From Phytohabitans houttuyneae (GTDB taxonomy: Bacteria > Actinomycetota > Actinomycetes > Mycobacteriales > Micromonosporaceae), in the NCBI RefSeq assembly GCF_011764425.1, contig NZ_BLPF01000004.1, positions 880,001-944,000 of the forward strand: a stretch of 64,000 nucleotides of DNA, given 5' to 3'. Of this stretch, positions 7,792 through 17,040 are shown one piece after another. Each line of letters begins with the position of its first letter. The first letter of the stretch is position 1. The notes under the pieces are model-generated. The model was not told the DNA's origin. It saw only the letters and a program-made list of their open reading frames with translations, and made no database searches. The translations under genes were made by a program, and so were the position numbers.

Positions 7792-9000
7792 CTAAGCGGG
7801 GCGGAGAGCTGGCGTGCCCTGGTCGTGGCAGATGTGGTCGCTGATCATGCGGGCGGCGCCCACCAAGCCGGCCTCGTCGCCCATCTCGGAGAGGGCGATG
7901 GGCATGTCGCCGGTCGCGAGGGGGAGTGACGAGCGGTAGACGACCGACCGGATCTCGGCCAGCAGGGCGTGGCCGATGCCGGCCACGCCGCCACCGATCA
8001 CGATCAGGCCGGGGTTGAAGAAGCTGACCAGGCCGGCGAGCACCTGGCCGACGCGGCGGGCGCCGTCGCGGACCATGCTCATCGCGAACGGGTCGCCGTC
8101 GGCCGCGGCGGTCGAGACGTCGACCGGGGTTACCGCGCCGCTCTCGCGCAGGCGGTCGGCCAGGTGGGGGGAGCGGCCGGAGCGGGCGGCGGCGAGTGCG
8201 TCGCGGGTCAGGGCGGCGCCGCCGAAGAAGGCTTCCAGGCAGCCGGTGTTTCCGCAGACGCAGACCGGGCCGTGCGGGTCGACCGACGTGTGGCCGATGT
8301 CGCCGGCGCTGCCGGTGGCGCCGCGGTAGACCTCGCCGGCCGCGACGATGCCGCAGCCGATGCCGGCGCCGATCTTCACGAAGAGGAAGTCCTCGAACGA
8401 GCGGGCGATCCCGGAGTGCATCTCGCCGAGCGCCATGATGTTGACGTCGTTGTCGACGAGGACCGGGCAGCTCAGCTCGGCAGCCAGCGTCTCCCGCACC
8501 GGAAAGCGGTGCCAGCCGGGCATGAACGGTGGCGACACGGGCATGCCCTCGCGGAAGCTGACCGGGCCGGGGATGCCCACGCCGGCGCCGGTGAAGCGGG
8601 GCGTGCCCGTCTCGACGCGGAGCTTGTTGACCATCTCCAGGGCCTGGCTGATCACCGCGGTCGGGCCCTTGCGCAGGTCGGTGCGCTCGGTGACGCGGCC
8701 GAGGACGCGCATCTCGCCGTCGGTGACGGCGAGGTCGAGGGTGGTGGCGCCGATGTCGATGCCGAGAAACCGGGTGGCCGCGGCGATCCGGATCACCGAC
8801 GAACGGCGGCCACCCCGGGAGGCGGCGGGGCCGGCGGTGTCGACGAGGCCGCGGTCGATCAGGCGGTCGATCTCGACGGCCAGCTTCGACCGGGACAGTC
8901 CCACCGCGTCGACAAGCTCGGCGCGGGAGCGGGGCCCGCCGTCGCGCAGGAGGCGGAGGACCGCCGCCTGGTGCCGATTGTCGGGCCACACTCCAACCAT
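7792..9000 (-). CDS. ROK-family transcriptional regulator
   Basis: 402 residues. N-terminal winged helix-turn-helix (about 8-65, 'GGPRSRAELVDAVGLSRSKL'), then a ROK sugar-kinase-like domain. The zinc site is complete: 'DIGHTSVDPHG' gives the His and CVCGNTGCLE the three Cys. The Asp region 'VDNDVNIMALGE' is kept, but the phosphate loop reads DIGATT instead of DIGGT, which argues for a sugar-sensing regulator rather than a kinase. It is transcribed away from the ABC exporter at 9115, with 114 bp between. It is closely related to the second ROK regulator at 13158; both share 'GPVSFR.G.PVSPP.MPGW.RFPVRE'. It probably controls itself and the exporter. Confidence 0.9.
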   Translation of the reverse strand: MVGVWPDNRHQAAVLRLLRDGGPRSRAELVDAVGLSRSKLAVEIDRLIDRGLVDTAGPAASRGGRRSSVIRIAAATRFLGIDIGATTLDLAVTDGEMRVLGRVTERTDLRKGPTAVISQALEMVNKLRVETGTPRFTGAGVGIPGPVSFREGMPVSPPFMPGWHRFPVRETLAAELSCPVLVDNDVNIMALGEMHSGIARSFEDFLFVKIGAGIGCGIVAAGEVYRGATGSAGDIGHTSVDPHGPVCVCGNTGCLEAFFGGAALTRDALAAARSGRSPHLADRLRESGAVTPVDVSTAAADGDPFAMSMVRDGARRVGQVLAGLVSFFNPGLIVIGGGVAGIGHALLAEIRSVVYRSSLPLATGDMPIALSEMGDEAGLVGAARMISDHICHDQGTPALRPA

Positions 9001-9114
9001 TCGGCCAAGATAGCGCAAAGTTTGGTCGATCCCGAGAGAACTTTCTCCAGGGACATCAAAAGTCCTCGAAAAGTGGTGGGAGACGTGTCGGAGGGGCGGG
9101 TTAGGGTGCCGGGC

Positions 9115-10047
9115 GTGACAACAGTCCAACCACTCATCCAAGCGCGGGGGCTGGTGAAGCGGTTCGGCGACTTCACGGCCGTCGATGGCATCGACGTCGA
9201 CGTGCGGCCGGGCGAGGCGTTCGGGTTCCTGGGTCCAAACGGTGCTGGCAAGAGCTCGACCATGCGCATGATCGGCTGTGTCTCGCCGCCCACCGGTGGC
9301 ACGCTGCGGATCCTCGGCAAGGACCCGACCCGCGACGGCCCGGCCATCCGCGCGCGCCTCGGCGTCTGCCCGCAGCTGGACAACCTCGACCCCGAGCTGA
9401 CGGTCCAGGAAAACCTGACGACCTACGCGCGGTACTTCGGCATACCCCGCCGGGTCGCGCGGGCTAGGGCGGCCGAGCTGCTCGACTTCGTGCAGCTGGC
9501 CGAGCGGGCCGGTAGCAAGGTCGAGCCGCTGTCGGGCGGCATGAAGCGGCGGCTCACGATCGCCCGCGCGCTTGTCAACGAGCCCGACATCGTGCTGCTC
9601 GACGAGCCGACGACCGGGCTCGACCCGCAGGCCCGCCACCTGGTGTGGGAGCGGCTGTTCCGGCTCAAGCGGCAAGGCGTGACGCTGGTGCTGACCACGC
9701 ACTACATGGACGAGGCCGAGCAGCTGTGCGACCGCCTCGTGGTGATGGATGGCGGCCGCATCGTGGCCGAGGGCTCGCCGCGCGAGCTGATCGAGCGCCA
9801 CTCCACGCGCGAGGTGGTGGAGCTGCGGTTCGCGGCCGAGTCGCAGGAAGCCTTCGCCGGCAAGCTGGGCGGCCTCGGCGAGCGGGTCGAGGTGCTGCCG
9901 GACCGCATCCTGCTGTACGTGGACGACGGCGACACCGCCGTGGCCGACGTGCACGGCCGAGGGCTCACCCCGGCCAGCGTGCTGGTGCGCCGCAGCTCGC
10001 TCGAAGACGTCTTCCTCCACCTGACCGGCCGGACGCTGGTGGACTGA
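9115..10047 (+). CDS. ABC exporter ATP-binding protein, DrrA/NodI type
   Basis: 310 residues. Walker A GPNGAGKSS, signature LSGGMKRR, Walker B 'IVLLDEPTTGLDP' and the H-loop 'TTHYMDEAE' are all intact. The C-terminal 70 residues are the DrrA-type extension ending 'LEDVFLHLTGR'. The GTG start at 9115 is chosen because the ABC domain begins at once and the region upstream is the intergenic space opposite a ROK gene. Its stop overlaps the ATG of the first permease by one base. It should power export of a small or lipophilic compound by the two permeases. Confidence 0.92.
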   Translation: MTTVQPLIQARGLVKRFGDFTAVDGIDVDVRPGEAFGFLGPNGAGKSSTMRMIGCVSPPTGGTLRILGKDPTRDGPAIRARLGVCPQLDNLDPELTVQENLTTYARYFGIPRRVARARAAELLDFVQLAERAGSKVEPLSGGMKRRLTIARALVNEPDIVLLDEPTTGLDPQARHLVWERLFRLKRQGVTLVLTTHYMDEAEQLCDRLVVMDGGRIVAEGSPRELIERHSTREVVELRFAAESQEAFAGKLGGLGERVEVLPDRILLYVDDGDTAVADVHGRGLTPASVLVRRSSLEDVFLHLTGRTLVD

Positions 10048-10796
10048 TGACCTCGGTGTTCGAGTACCACCTGGTGGTCTACAGGCGGGTGTGGCGGGGC
10101 AGCGCGCTGTCCACGTTCGTGCTGCCGCTGCTGACCGTGCTCGGCTTCGGCCTGGGCGTCGGGGAGTACGTGGACGGTGGCGTCGACGGCGTGCCCTACC
10201 TCGACTGGATCGTGCCCGGCCTGATCGCCTCGACGGTGATGCAGGTGGCCATCTTCGAGTCGACCTGGCCGGTGCTGAGCAGCTTCAACTGGGCGCGCAC
10301 GTACGAGGGGCAGGCCGCCGCGCCGCTGCGGATCGACGACATCCTCGGCGGCAACCTGTTGTACGTGCTCTTCCGGGCGGTGACCGGCTCGGTCGCGTTC
10401 CTGGTGGTGGCCGCCGCCTTCGGTGCGCTGCACTCGTGGTGGGCCCTCGCCGTGCTGCCGATCTCGCTGCTGCTCGCGCTGGCGTTCGCGGCGCCCACGT
10501 TCGCGTACAGCTCGTCGGTCACCAGTGACAGCTACCTCGCGCTGCTGTTCCGGTTTGCGGTCATCCCGATGTCGCTGTTCGCCGGCGTCTTCTTCCCGGT
10601 CGAGTCGCTGCCGGTGGGGCTGCGCTGGCTGGCGTACGCGTCGCCGCTGTGGCACGGCGTCGACCTGTCCCGCGCCGCCACCCTCGGCGTGCCGGCCGAC
10701 TGGTCGGTCACGGGGCACCTGCTCTACCTCGCCCTCTGGGCGGCCGGCGGCTACGCGATCGCACGCGTCCGGTTCAAGAAGCGGTTGGTGGTCTAG
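10047..10796 (+). CDS. ABC-2 type permease 1, DrrB-like
   Basis: 249 residues with six predicted membrane helices in the ABC-2 pattern. The C-terminal half has 'IPMSLFAGVFFPVESLP..LRWLAYASPLWHGVDL', the ABC-2 signature before the last helices. The gene starts inside the stop codon of the ATPase gene (TGATG), so translation is coupled. A second ABC-2 permease follows after two bases, so the exporter is probably a heterodimeric channel with one type of ATPase. Confidence 0.9.
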   Translation: MTSVFEYHLVVYRRVWRGSALSTFVLPLLTVLGFGLGVGEYVDGGVDGVPYLDWIVPGLIASTVMQVAIFESTWPVLSSFNWARTYEGQAAAPLRIDDILGGNLLYVLFRAVTGSVAFLVVAAAFGALHSWWALAVLPISLLLALAFAAPTFAYSSSVTSDSYLALLFRFAVIPMSLFAGVFFPVESLPVGLRWLAYASPLWHGVDLSRAATLGVPADWSVTGHLLYLALWAAGGYAIARVRFKKRLVV

Positions 10797-10798
10797 CG

Positions 10799-11608
10799 AT
10801 GGTCACGTTGGTGCTGCCTCGGTTGGTCAGCTTCGAGGGCGCCGGTCGCCGCTCCGCGTCGGTTGCCGAGCGCAACGTCGCGGCGCTCAAGTCGGCGTAC
10901 TGGGTCGTGCTCATCTCCGGCTTCTTCGAGCCGCTGCTCTACCTGCTGTCGATCGGCGTCGGGGTGGGCGGCCTGGTCGGCGACCTCACCCTGCCGAGCG
11001 GTCAGGTGGTGGAGTACGCGGCGTTCGTCGCACCCGCGATGCTCGCCTCCGCCGCGATGTCCGGCGCGCTGTCGGAAACGACGTTCAACTTCTTCGGGAA
11101 GATGAAGTTCATGAAGCTGTACGACGGGGTGCTCGCCACCCCCGTGCGGCCCTTCGAAATCGCGCTCGGCGAGCTGGCGTGGGCGATGGTGCGCGGCTCG
11201 CTCTATTCGGCCGCGTTCCTCGTCGTGATGTACGCGTTGGACCTCACGACCGGGCTCCGGGCGCTGGCCGCGTTTCCGGCGGCGGTGCTTGTCGGCTTCG
11301 CGTTCGGCGCGCTGGGCATGGCGCTTTCCACGTTCATGCGCGGGTGGCAGGACTTCGACATTGTCGGTTCGGCGCAGTTCGCACTGTTTCTCTTCTCCGG
11401 CACTTTCGTCCCGGCCGAGTCCTATCCGTCCGTCCTGCGCTGGGTCATCGAGCTGACCCCGCTGTACCGCGCCGTCGACCTGCTGCGCGGCATCAGCACC
11501 GGCTCGCTCGGCGCCTCGGGCTGGCTCGACCTGGTGTACCTGCTGGCCGTGATCGCCATCGGTCTGGCGATCGCTTCGCGCAGGATGGCGAAGTTGTTGT
11601 GCAAGTGA
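10799..11608 (+). CDS. ABC-2 type permease 2, DrrB/NodJ-like
   Basis: 269 residues with six predicted helices. It shows 'FNFFGKMKFMKLYDGVLATPVRPFEI' in the cytoplasmic loop and 'LFLFSGTFVPAESYP..LRWVIELTPLYRAVDLLRG', the ABC-2 signature. It has a longer hydrophilic N-terminus than its partner. The ATG at 10799 is two bases after the upstream stop. It completes a three-gene exporter operon. Confidence 0.9.
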   Translation: MVTLVLPRLVSFEGAGRRSASVAERNVAALKSAYWVVLISGFFEPLLYLLSIGVGVGGLVGDLTLPSGQVVEYAAFVAPAMLASAAMSGALSETTFNFFGKMKFMKLYDGVLATPVRPFEIALGELAWAMVRGSLYSAAFLVVMYALDLTTGLRALAAFPAAVLVGFAFGALGMALSTFMRGWQDFDIVGSAQFALFLFSGTFVPAESYPSVLRWVIELTPLYRAVDLLRGISTGSLGASGWLDLVYLLAVIAIGLAIASRRMAKLLCK

Positions 11609-11892
11609 TGGCGTAGAGAGCGCTTTCACAATCGGCGGTTCAATCTTTCGTCCGGCCGATCAAAAGTTTGTTGCTTCGGGGACTATCTTTCGGCGACCCT
11701 GCGGGCTAGCGTCTGCTCTCAGGCGTAACACGTGAGACACAAACGGCTCTGAGTCCCCTATTTCCGCAGGTCCGGCGCGTCGGCGGCGCTGGGCTGGGTC
11801 GTCCGCACCCGTTCTCCGTTCACACACGTCCTACACCTCTGCTCTCGTCGTCGACGGCGGTCCCGGCCGCCGAAGAAAGGTGGAGAAGGTAC
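11609..11892 (+). other. Gene-free regulatory region upstream of the TIM-barrel gene
   Basis: No gene is visible. It begins with a near-palindromic GAGAGCGCTTTC (11616-11627) and holds an AT-richer stretch (about 11637-11695, 'caaaagtttgttg', 'gactatctttcgg') that could carry the promoter of the sugar locus. The AAGGTGGAGAAGG just before ATG 11893 is a strong ribosome-binding site. Confidence 0.5.
11616..11627. promoter_or_regulatory. LacI-type operator-like near-palindrome
   Basis: GAGAGCGCTTTC is a 12-bp palindrome with one mismatch pair. It shares the AGCGCTTTC core with the perfect GGAAAGCGCTTTCC at 34845. The AGCGCT centre is typical of LacI-family operators in actinomycetes. It lies just after the exporter stop and about 265 bp before the next start, so which gene it would control is unclear. 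Confidence 0.35.
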
Positions 11893-12976
11893 ATGAGCGA
11901 GCCACAGTCCAAGAAAGCGTTGACCCGTCGCCGCCTGATTCAGGCTTCGGCCGGCGCGGCCGCCGCGCTCGGCGCAGCCGGCCTCCCGGTCCTGCAGACA
12001 AGTGCACCGGCGCTCGGTGACAAGAAGATCACCGTCGAGCCGCTGATCCCGAGCCAGAACCGCGGCATCATCCTCTACAGCGTGCGCGACCGGATCAGCG
12101 CGGCACCGGACGACAGCGGTGTCCCGTACGGCTTCGAGCGGGTGCTGGCCCGCCTGGCCGAGATCGGCTACAAGGAGATCGAGTTCGCTGGCTACAACCA
12201 GCACACCTCGATCCTTGGCCGCCAGATCACGCCGGAGGAGATCCGCAAGATCCTCGACGACAACGGGCTCGTCGCCAACGGCACGCACACCCAGATCCGT
12301 GCCGACACGTTCCAGCAGCAGCTGGACATCGCCGAGACGCTCGGCATGAAGAACATCGGCACGGGCTCGGACCCGACCAACAGCGCCTACCAGTCCGACT
12401 GGGACGCGGCCGCGGACCTCTGGAACGAGCTGGGCCGCCAGGCGAAGGAACGCGGCCTCCGGCTGTACACGCACAACCACGACGTGGCGTACAGCTTCCT
12501 GCTCGACTCGGGCCCGCTGGACGCCAACGGCCGGCCGACCGCGTCGTCCGGCGTGCGCCGCCTGGAGTACTTCTTCGCCAAGACCGACCCGAAGTACGTC
12601 TTCTTCGAGTTCGACATCTACTGGGGCTACGTGGCCCGGTTCAAGCACAAGACCTACACCAACTCCCGCGGCCAGGTGCGGACCGACCTCTTCGACCCGA
12701 TCCTGAACGTGGCAAACCGGACCAAGCGCTTCCCGCTCTTCCATGCCAAGGACGGCGACCGCGCGCCCGAGCAGGCCAACGGGCACGTGATGACGCCGCT
12801 GGGCGAGGGTGACATCAACTTCCAGCAGTTCTTCGAGGTGATCGGGGAGCCGGAGTTCCACCACGCGAACTGGGAGCAGGACACCGCCCCGGGGGCACGG
12901 CCAACCCCGGTCAGTCCCTCTCGTTCGCTCAGCTCAGCTACACGAACATGTCCGACTTGACCATCTACAAGCGGTA
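11893..12976 (+). CDS. Tat-secreted sugar-phosphate isomerase/epimerase-like TIM-barrel protein (frameshifted near the 3' end)
   Basis: A twin-arginine signal (TRRRLIQASAGAAAALG) leads into a xylose-isomerase-like TIM barrel with 'YSVRD', 'GYKEIEFAGY', 'HTHNHD..F'-type metal-binding positions and 'HAKDGD'. As sequenced, the frame runs to 12960 with an out-of-frame tail after 'HANWEQDTAPG'. Adding one G to the run at 12891-12895 restores the family's C-terminus, GTANPGQ, then SLSFAQLSYTNMSDL, then TIYKR, ending at TAG 12974-12976. It probably acts on a sugar outside the cytoplasm, together with the secreted dehydrogenase at 19563. A strong hairpin follows. Confidence 0.8.
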
Positions 12977-12986
12977 GATGGCGTGG

Positions 12987-13020
12987 TGATCAGGGTGCCC
13001 CACACCGGGTGCCCTGATCA
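12987..13020 (+). terminator. Hairpin terminator after the TIM-barrel gene
   Basis: Perfect 9-bp arms TGATCAGGG (12987-12995) and CCCTGATCA (13012-13020), with an inner CCC/GGG pairing, 11 bases after the corrected stop codon. No strong U tract, as is usual in actinobacteria. Confidence 0.7.
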
Positions 13021-13050
13021 CAACTTCTGCTGACTTAGAAAAAAGTTGTG
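13019..13050. promoter_or_regulatory. Inverted repeat CACAACTT-N16-AAGTTGTG
   Basis: 8-bp perfect arms (13019-13026 and 13043-13050) around an AT-rich spacer, in the most AT-rich stretch of the locus, 108 bp before the ROK start. It overlaps the terminator by two bases. It could be an operator or upstream promoter element for the ROK-importer operon. Confidence 0.4.
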
Positions 13051-13097
13051 TATCAGTACGAGTAAAGGTCTGGACATTGGGAGCGGAAGGCTCCTAG

Positions 13098-13110
13098 TGT
13101 GTCGGACACA
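13098..13110. promoter_or_regulatory. 13-bp palindrome, candidate ROK operator
   Basis: TGTGTC-G-GACACA is a perfect palindrome about a central G, 48 bp before the ROK start. This is where an autoregulatory operator would sit. Confidence 0.45.
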
Positions 13111-13157
13111 ACACGCCGACATTGCGTCGATGTGAACCGCTTCCGAGGGAGGGTTCC

Positions 13158-14336
13158 GTGCGTACGGCCGAACCACTGCACCTGCGGCTTCTCCGCTTGT
13201 TGCGCGACCACGGCACGATCTCCCGCGCCGAGCTCGCCGACCGGCTGGAGATCCCGCGCCCCCGTTTGCTGGGGGAGCTGGACCGGCTGGTCGCGCTCGG
13301 CTACGTGGCCGAGGCCGGCATGGCCGCCTCCCGCGGCGGCCGGCGGTCCACATTGGTCGAGCTGAACCCGGGCCTGCGCTTCGCCGCGGTCGACCTGGGC
13401 GCCAGCTCTGTCGACGTCGAGGTGACCAACGGCCGGCTGGAGCAGATCGCGGCGTACAACGAGAACGCCGACATCCGCTCCGGCCCCAAGGTGATCCTGC
13501 AGCGGGTCAACGAGCTGCTGGCAAAGGCCAAAGTGGACGGTGCGTACGAGAAGCTGGACGCCGTCGGCATCGGAGTGCCGGGGCCGGTGAGCTTCCGCGA
13601 CGGCGTGCCGGTCTCGCCGCCGATCATGCCGGGCTGGGACCGCTTTCCGGTGCGCGAGCTGCTCACCCGCGAGCACGGCTGCCCCGCGGTGGTGGACAAC
13701 GACGTCAACATCATGGCGATCGGTGAGCGGCACGGCGGCGTGGCCCACTCCGTCGACGACTTCCTCTTCGTAAAGATCGGCACCGGCATCGGCTGCGGCA
13801 TCTACCTCAGCGGCGACGTCTACCGGGGCACCGACGGGTGTGCCGGCGACATCGGCCACATCCAGGTCGACTCGCACGGCCCGATGTGCACCTGCGGCAA
13901 CGTCGGCTGTCTCGAGGCGCTCTTCAGCGGCGCGGCGCTCGCCAAGGACGCGACGCTGGCCGCGCGCAACGGCACCTCCCCGGCACTCGCCGACCGGCTC
14001 GCGGCCAACGGTGTGGTGACCGCCCGCGACGTCGCGGAGGCCGCCAGCGAGGGGGACGTCACCTGCATCCGCCTCATCCGCGACGGGGGTAGGCGGGTCG
14101 GTGGCGTGCTCGCCGGGCTCGTCAGCTTCGCCAACCCCTCGATGATCGTGATCGGCGGTGGCCTGGCGCACCTCGGCCACATCCTTCTCGCCGAGATCCG
14201 CAGCGTTGTGTACCGCCGCTCGCTCCCGCTGGCGACCGGCAACCTTCCCGTTGTCCTCTCCGAGCTGGGACCCCGGGCCGGTGTTACCGGTGCCGGCGTG
14301 CTCGCCAGCGACGTGGCATTCGAGCAGGCATCATGA
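13158..14336 (+). CDS. ROK-family transcriptional regulator of the sugar importer
   Basis: 392 residues from the GTG at 13158, which has GAGGGAGGG five bases upstream; an in-frame ATG at 13122 lacks such a site. N-terminal winged helix (about 8-60), then a ROK domain with DLGASS in place of the DIGGT phosphate loop, 'VVDNDVNIMAIGE', 'DIGHIQVDSHG' and the zinc-binding CTCGNVGCLE. The altered loop points to a regulator, not a kinase. It overlaps the transporter ATPase gene (ATGA at 14333), so regulator and importer share one transcript. A palindrome at 13098 may be its own operator. Close paralogue of the gene at 7792. Confidence 0.9.
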   Translation: MRTAEPLHLRLLRLLRDHGTISRAELADRLEIPRPRLLGELDRLVALGYVAEAGMAASRGGRRSTLVELNPGLRFAAVDLGASSVDVEVTNGRLEQIAAYNENADIRSGPKVILQRVNELLAKAKVDGAYEKLDAVGIGVPGPVSFRDGVPVSPPIMPGWDRFPVRELLTREHGCPAVVDNDVNIMAIGERHGGVAHSVDDFLFVKIGTGIGCGIYLSGDVYRGTDGCAGDIGHIQVDSHGPMCTCGNVGCLEALFSGAALAKDATLAARNGTSPALADRLAANGVVTARDVAEAASEGDVTCIRLIRDGGRRVGGVLAGLVSFANPSMIVIGGGLAHLGHILLAEIRSVVYRRSLPLATGNLPVVLSELGPRAGVTGAGVLASDVAFEQAS

Positions 14337-15879
14337 GCGAAGAGCAGCAGACCGAGCAGGGCGAGGTCGTCCTCCGCCTCACCGACGTGGTCAAGACGTT
14401 CCCCGGCGTGCGCGCGCTCGACGGCGTGCAGCTGGAGGTGCGGGCCGGCGAAGTGCATTGCCTGCTCGGGCAGAACGGCGCCGGCAAGTCCACCCTCATC
14501 AAGGTGCTCGCCGGCGTGCACCGCCCGGACGAGGGGCAGATCGAGTGGCTCGGCCACGACTTCGCGCCGGCCAACCCGCAGGCCGCGATGAAGGCCGGCA
14601 TCGCCACCATCTACCAGGAGCTCGACCTCGTCGAGGACCTGTCGGTCGGAGAAAACACGTTCCTCGGCCACGAGCCAAAGGTCTTCGGCTTCGTGCGGCG
14701 CGGTTACATGGCCCGCCACACCCGCGAGATCCTCGGCAAACTGGGGCACTCGGAGATCCCGTCGCGGCGCCTGGTCCGCTCGCTGCCCGCGGCCGGCAAG
14801 CAGGTGGTCAGCATGGCGCGGGCGCTGTCGCACGACGCCCGCCTGATCATCATGGACGAGCCGAGCGCGGTGCTCGCCCACGACGAGGTGGCCAACCTCT
14901 TCCGGATCATCCGTGGACTGACCGCACAGGGCATCGCGGTCATCTACATCTCGCACCGGCTCGAGGAGATCCGCGAGATCGGCGACCGGGTGACGGTGCT
15001 CAAGGACGGCCGCACCACGGCCGCCAACCTTCCGGCCCGCACCACGCCGACCCGCGACCTGGTCAGCCGCATGACCGGCCGCACGATCGAGTACGTGTTT
15101 CCGGAGCCGGCGCCCGAGGTCCAGGGCGCGCCCGAGCTGCTGCGGGTGGAAGGCCTGACCCGCGCCAACGAGTTCGCCGACATCTCACTGTCCGTCCACA
15201 GTGGTGAGATTGTTGGCATCGCCGGCCTGGTCGGCTCCGGCCGGTCCGAGCTGCTGGAGACCATCTTCGGCGCCCGCCGCTCCGAGGCCGGCACGGTCCG
15301 GATGAACGGCAAGGCGCTGCGGCCGGGGAGCGTGAGCGCGGCGGTCCGCGCCGGGCTGGGCATGGCCCCGAGGAGCGCAAGAGCCAGGCCCTGCTGCTGG
15401 GCGAGTCGATCTACCGCAACGTCACGCTCTCGACGTTCAGCGAGTACGCCCGGGTCGGCTTCACCAACGTCGGGCGCGAGGTCCAGGAGGCCAACCGCAT
15501 CGCCGAGCGGCTCGACCTGCGCCCTCGCGACGTGCGCCGCGCCGTGCGGACCCTCTCCGGCGGCAACCAGCAGAAGGTCGTCGTGGGGCGCTGGCTGCTC
15601 GGTGACACCAAGCTGCTGCTGCTCGACGAGCCCACCCGGGGCGTCGACGTGGGCGCCCGGGCCGAGCTCTACAAGGTGATCCGCGACCTCGCCGCCCAGG
15701 GCGTGGGCGTCCTGCTGGTCTCCAGCGAGGTGCCGGAGGTGCTGGGCCTGGCCGACCGCGTGCTGGTCATGCGGGAGGGCCGGGTGGTCCGCGAGGCGCC
15801 GGCCGGCGAGCTTGACGAAGACACCGTGCTTGACCTCGTGATGGCGGGTTCATTGCAAGTTGAGGAGGTCACCCTATGA
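14333..15879 (+). CDS. Sugar ABC importer ATPase, RbsA/XylG type (single-base frameshift)
   Basis: Two ABC domains in tandem, as in RbsA, MglA and XylG. The first has Walker A GQNGAGKST and 'IIMDEPSAVL'. The second has a degenerate A loop 'GLVGSGRSE', signature LSGGNQQK and 'LLLLDEPTRGVDVG'. As sequenced, the frame breaks in the C run at 15366-15369 after 'LGMAP'. With one extra C it continues as EERKSQALLLGES, then IYRNVTLSTF, and on to the true stop at 15877-15879. Restored length is about 515 residues, normal for the family. The end overlaps the permease gene by ATGA. Either an assembly error or a recent inactivating deletion. Confidence 0.85.
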
Positions 15880-16943
15880 CAGCGCAGACCGCGCCGGCGC
15901 CGGTGAAGGACCCGGAGCCGGAACGGCCGGCGGAAAAGCGGAGCTGGTGGCGCGATGACGCGACCGAGCCGATGCGCCGCAACCTCGGCCTCGTCGGCGT
16001 GCTCATCGCGCTGATCGTCGTCGGCATCATCACCAAGCCGGAGCTCTACAGCGACGGCACCTGGGTGCGCAACAACATCTTCAATATCCTCGAGCTGGCT
16101 TCCGTCATCGGCGTGGTCACGGTCGGCATGACCTTCGTGATCATCGGTGGTGGCATCGACCTCTCGGTCGGTGCGATCATCGCGCTCGCCGGGGTGTGGA
16201 GCACCACGCTCGCCACCCAGGACTACGGCGCCGGCGGCATGATCTTCTGCGCGATCGCGGTCGGCATCGGTGTGGGCGTCGTCAACGGCATCCTCATCTC
16301 GTACGGGCGGCTTGTCGCCTTCATCGCCACGCTGGCCATGCTCGTCGCGGCCCGCGGCCTGGCGGCGCAGCTGTCTGACAAGCAAACCCAGGTCTCCACC
16401 AGCGACTTCATCAACGGCATCGCGGCCAACGACTTCCTCGGCGTACCGGTGCTGGTCTACGTCCTCGCCGCGGTCGTGGCAGCCGGTTGGGTCCTGCTCA
16501 ACCGCACCACCTTCGGGCGGCGCACGGTCGCTGTCGGCGGCAACGTCGAGGCGGCCCGGCTCGCCGGCATCAACGTCAAGCGGCACACCCTGCTGCTGTA
16601 CGCCCTGTCCGGCCTCTGCTGCGGCATCGCGGCCATCATGCTCACCTCGCAGGCGACCTCGGCCCAGGCGGCCATGGCCAACCTGTACGAGCTCGACGCG
16701 ATCGCCGCAGCGATCATCGGCGGCACGCTGCTCAGCGGCGGCCGCGGCACGATCATCGGCTCGCTCCTGGGCGTGCTGGTGTTCTCGACCATCACCAACC
16801 TGTTCGCCATCAACAACCTCTCCACCGAGGCCCAGAACATGGTCAAGGGCGGCATCATCGTCGCCGCGGTTCTGGTCCAGCAGGTTCAGTTCAAATCGCT
16901 CAGCCAGTTCCTCGCCAAAAACAACAAGATCACCACCAGCTGA
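15876..16943 (+). CDS. Sugar ABC importer permease, RbsC type
   Basis: 355 residues, with a hydrophilic N-terminus of about 45 residues and about nine membrane helices. The 'GGGIDLSVGAIIALAGV' segment and 'YALSGLCCGIAAIML' are characteristic of the BPD_transp_2 family (RbsC, XylH, AraH). TGAGGAGG (15861-15868) precedes the ATG. It forms the membrane channel for the ATPase before it and the binding protein after it. Confidence 0.93.
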   Translation: MTAQTAPAPVKDPEPERPAEKRSWWRDDATEPMRRNLGLVGVLIALIVVGIITKPELYSDGTWVRNNIFNILELASVIGVVTVGMTFVIIGGGIDLSVGAIIALAGVWSTTLATQDYGAGGMIFCAIAVGIGVGVVNGILISYGRLVAFIATLAMLVAARGLAAQLSDKQTQVSTSDFINGIAANDFLGVPVLVYVLAAVVAAGWVLLNRTTFGRRTVAVGGNVEAARLAGINVKRHTLLLYALSGLCCGIAAIMLTSQATSAQAAMANLYELDAIAAAIIGGTLLSGGRGTIIGSLLGVLVFSTITNLFAINNLSTEAQNMVKGGIIVAAVLVQQVQFKSLSQFLAKNNKITTS

Positions 16944-17040
16944 TCCATCAGAACCAACTGCTATCCCTGATAAACCCCTTGGTGACCGTCCGATACGAGG
17001 ACGGCCGCCGGACCCCTTGCACCCATTACCGGAGGTCGTC

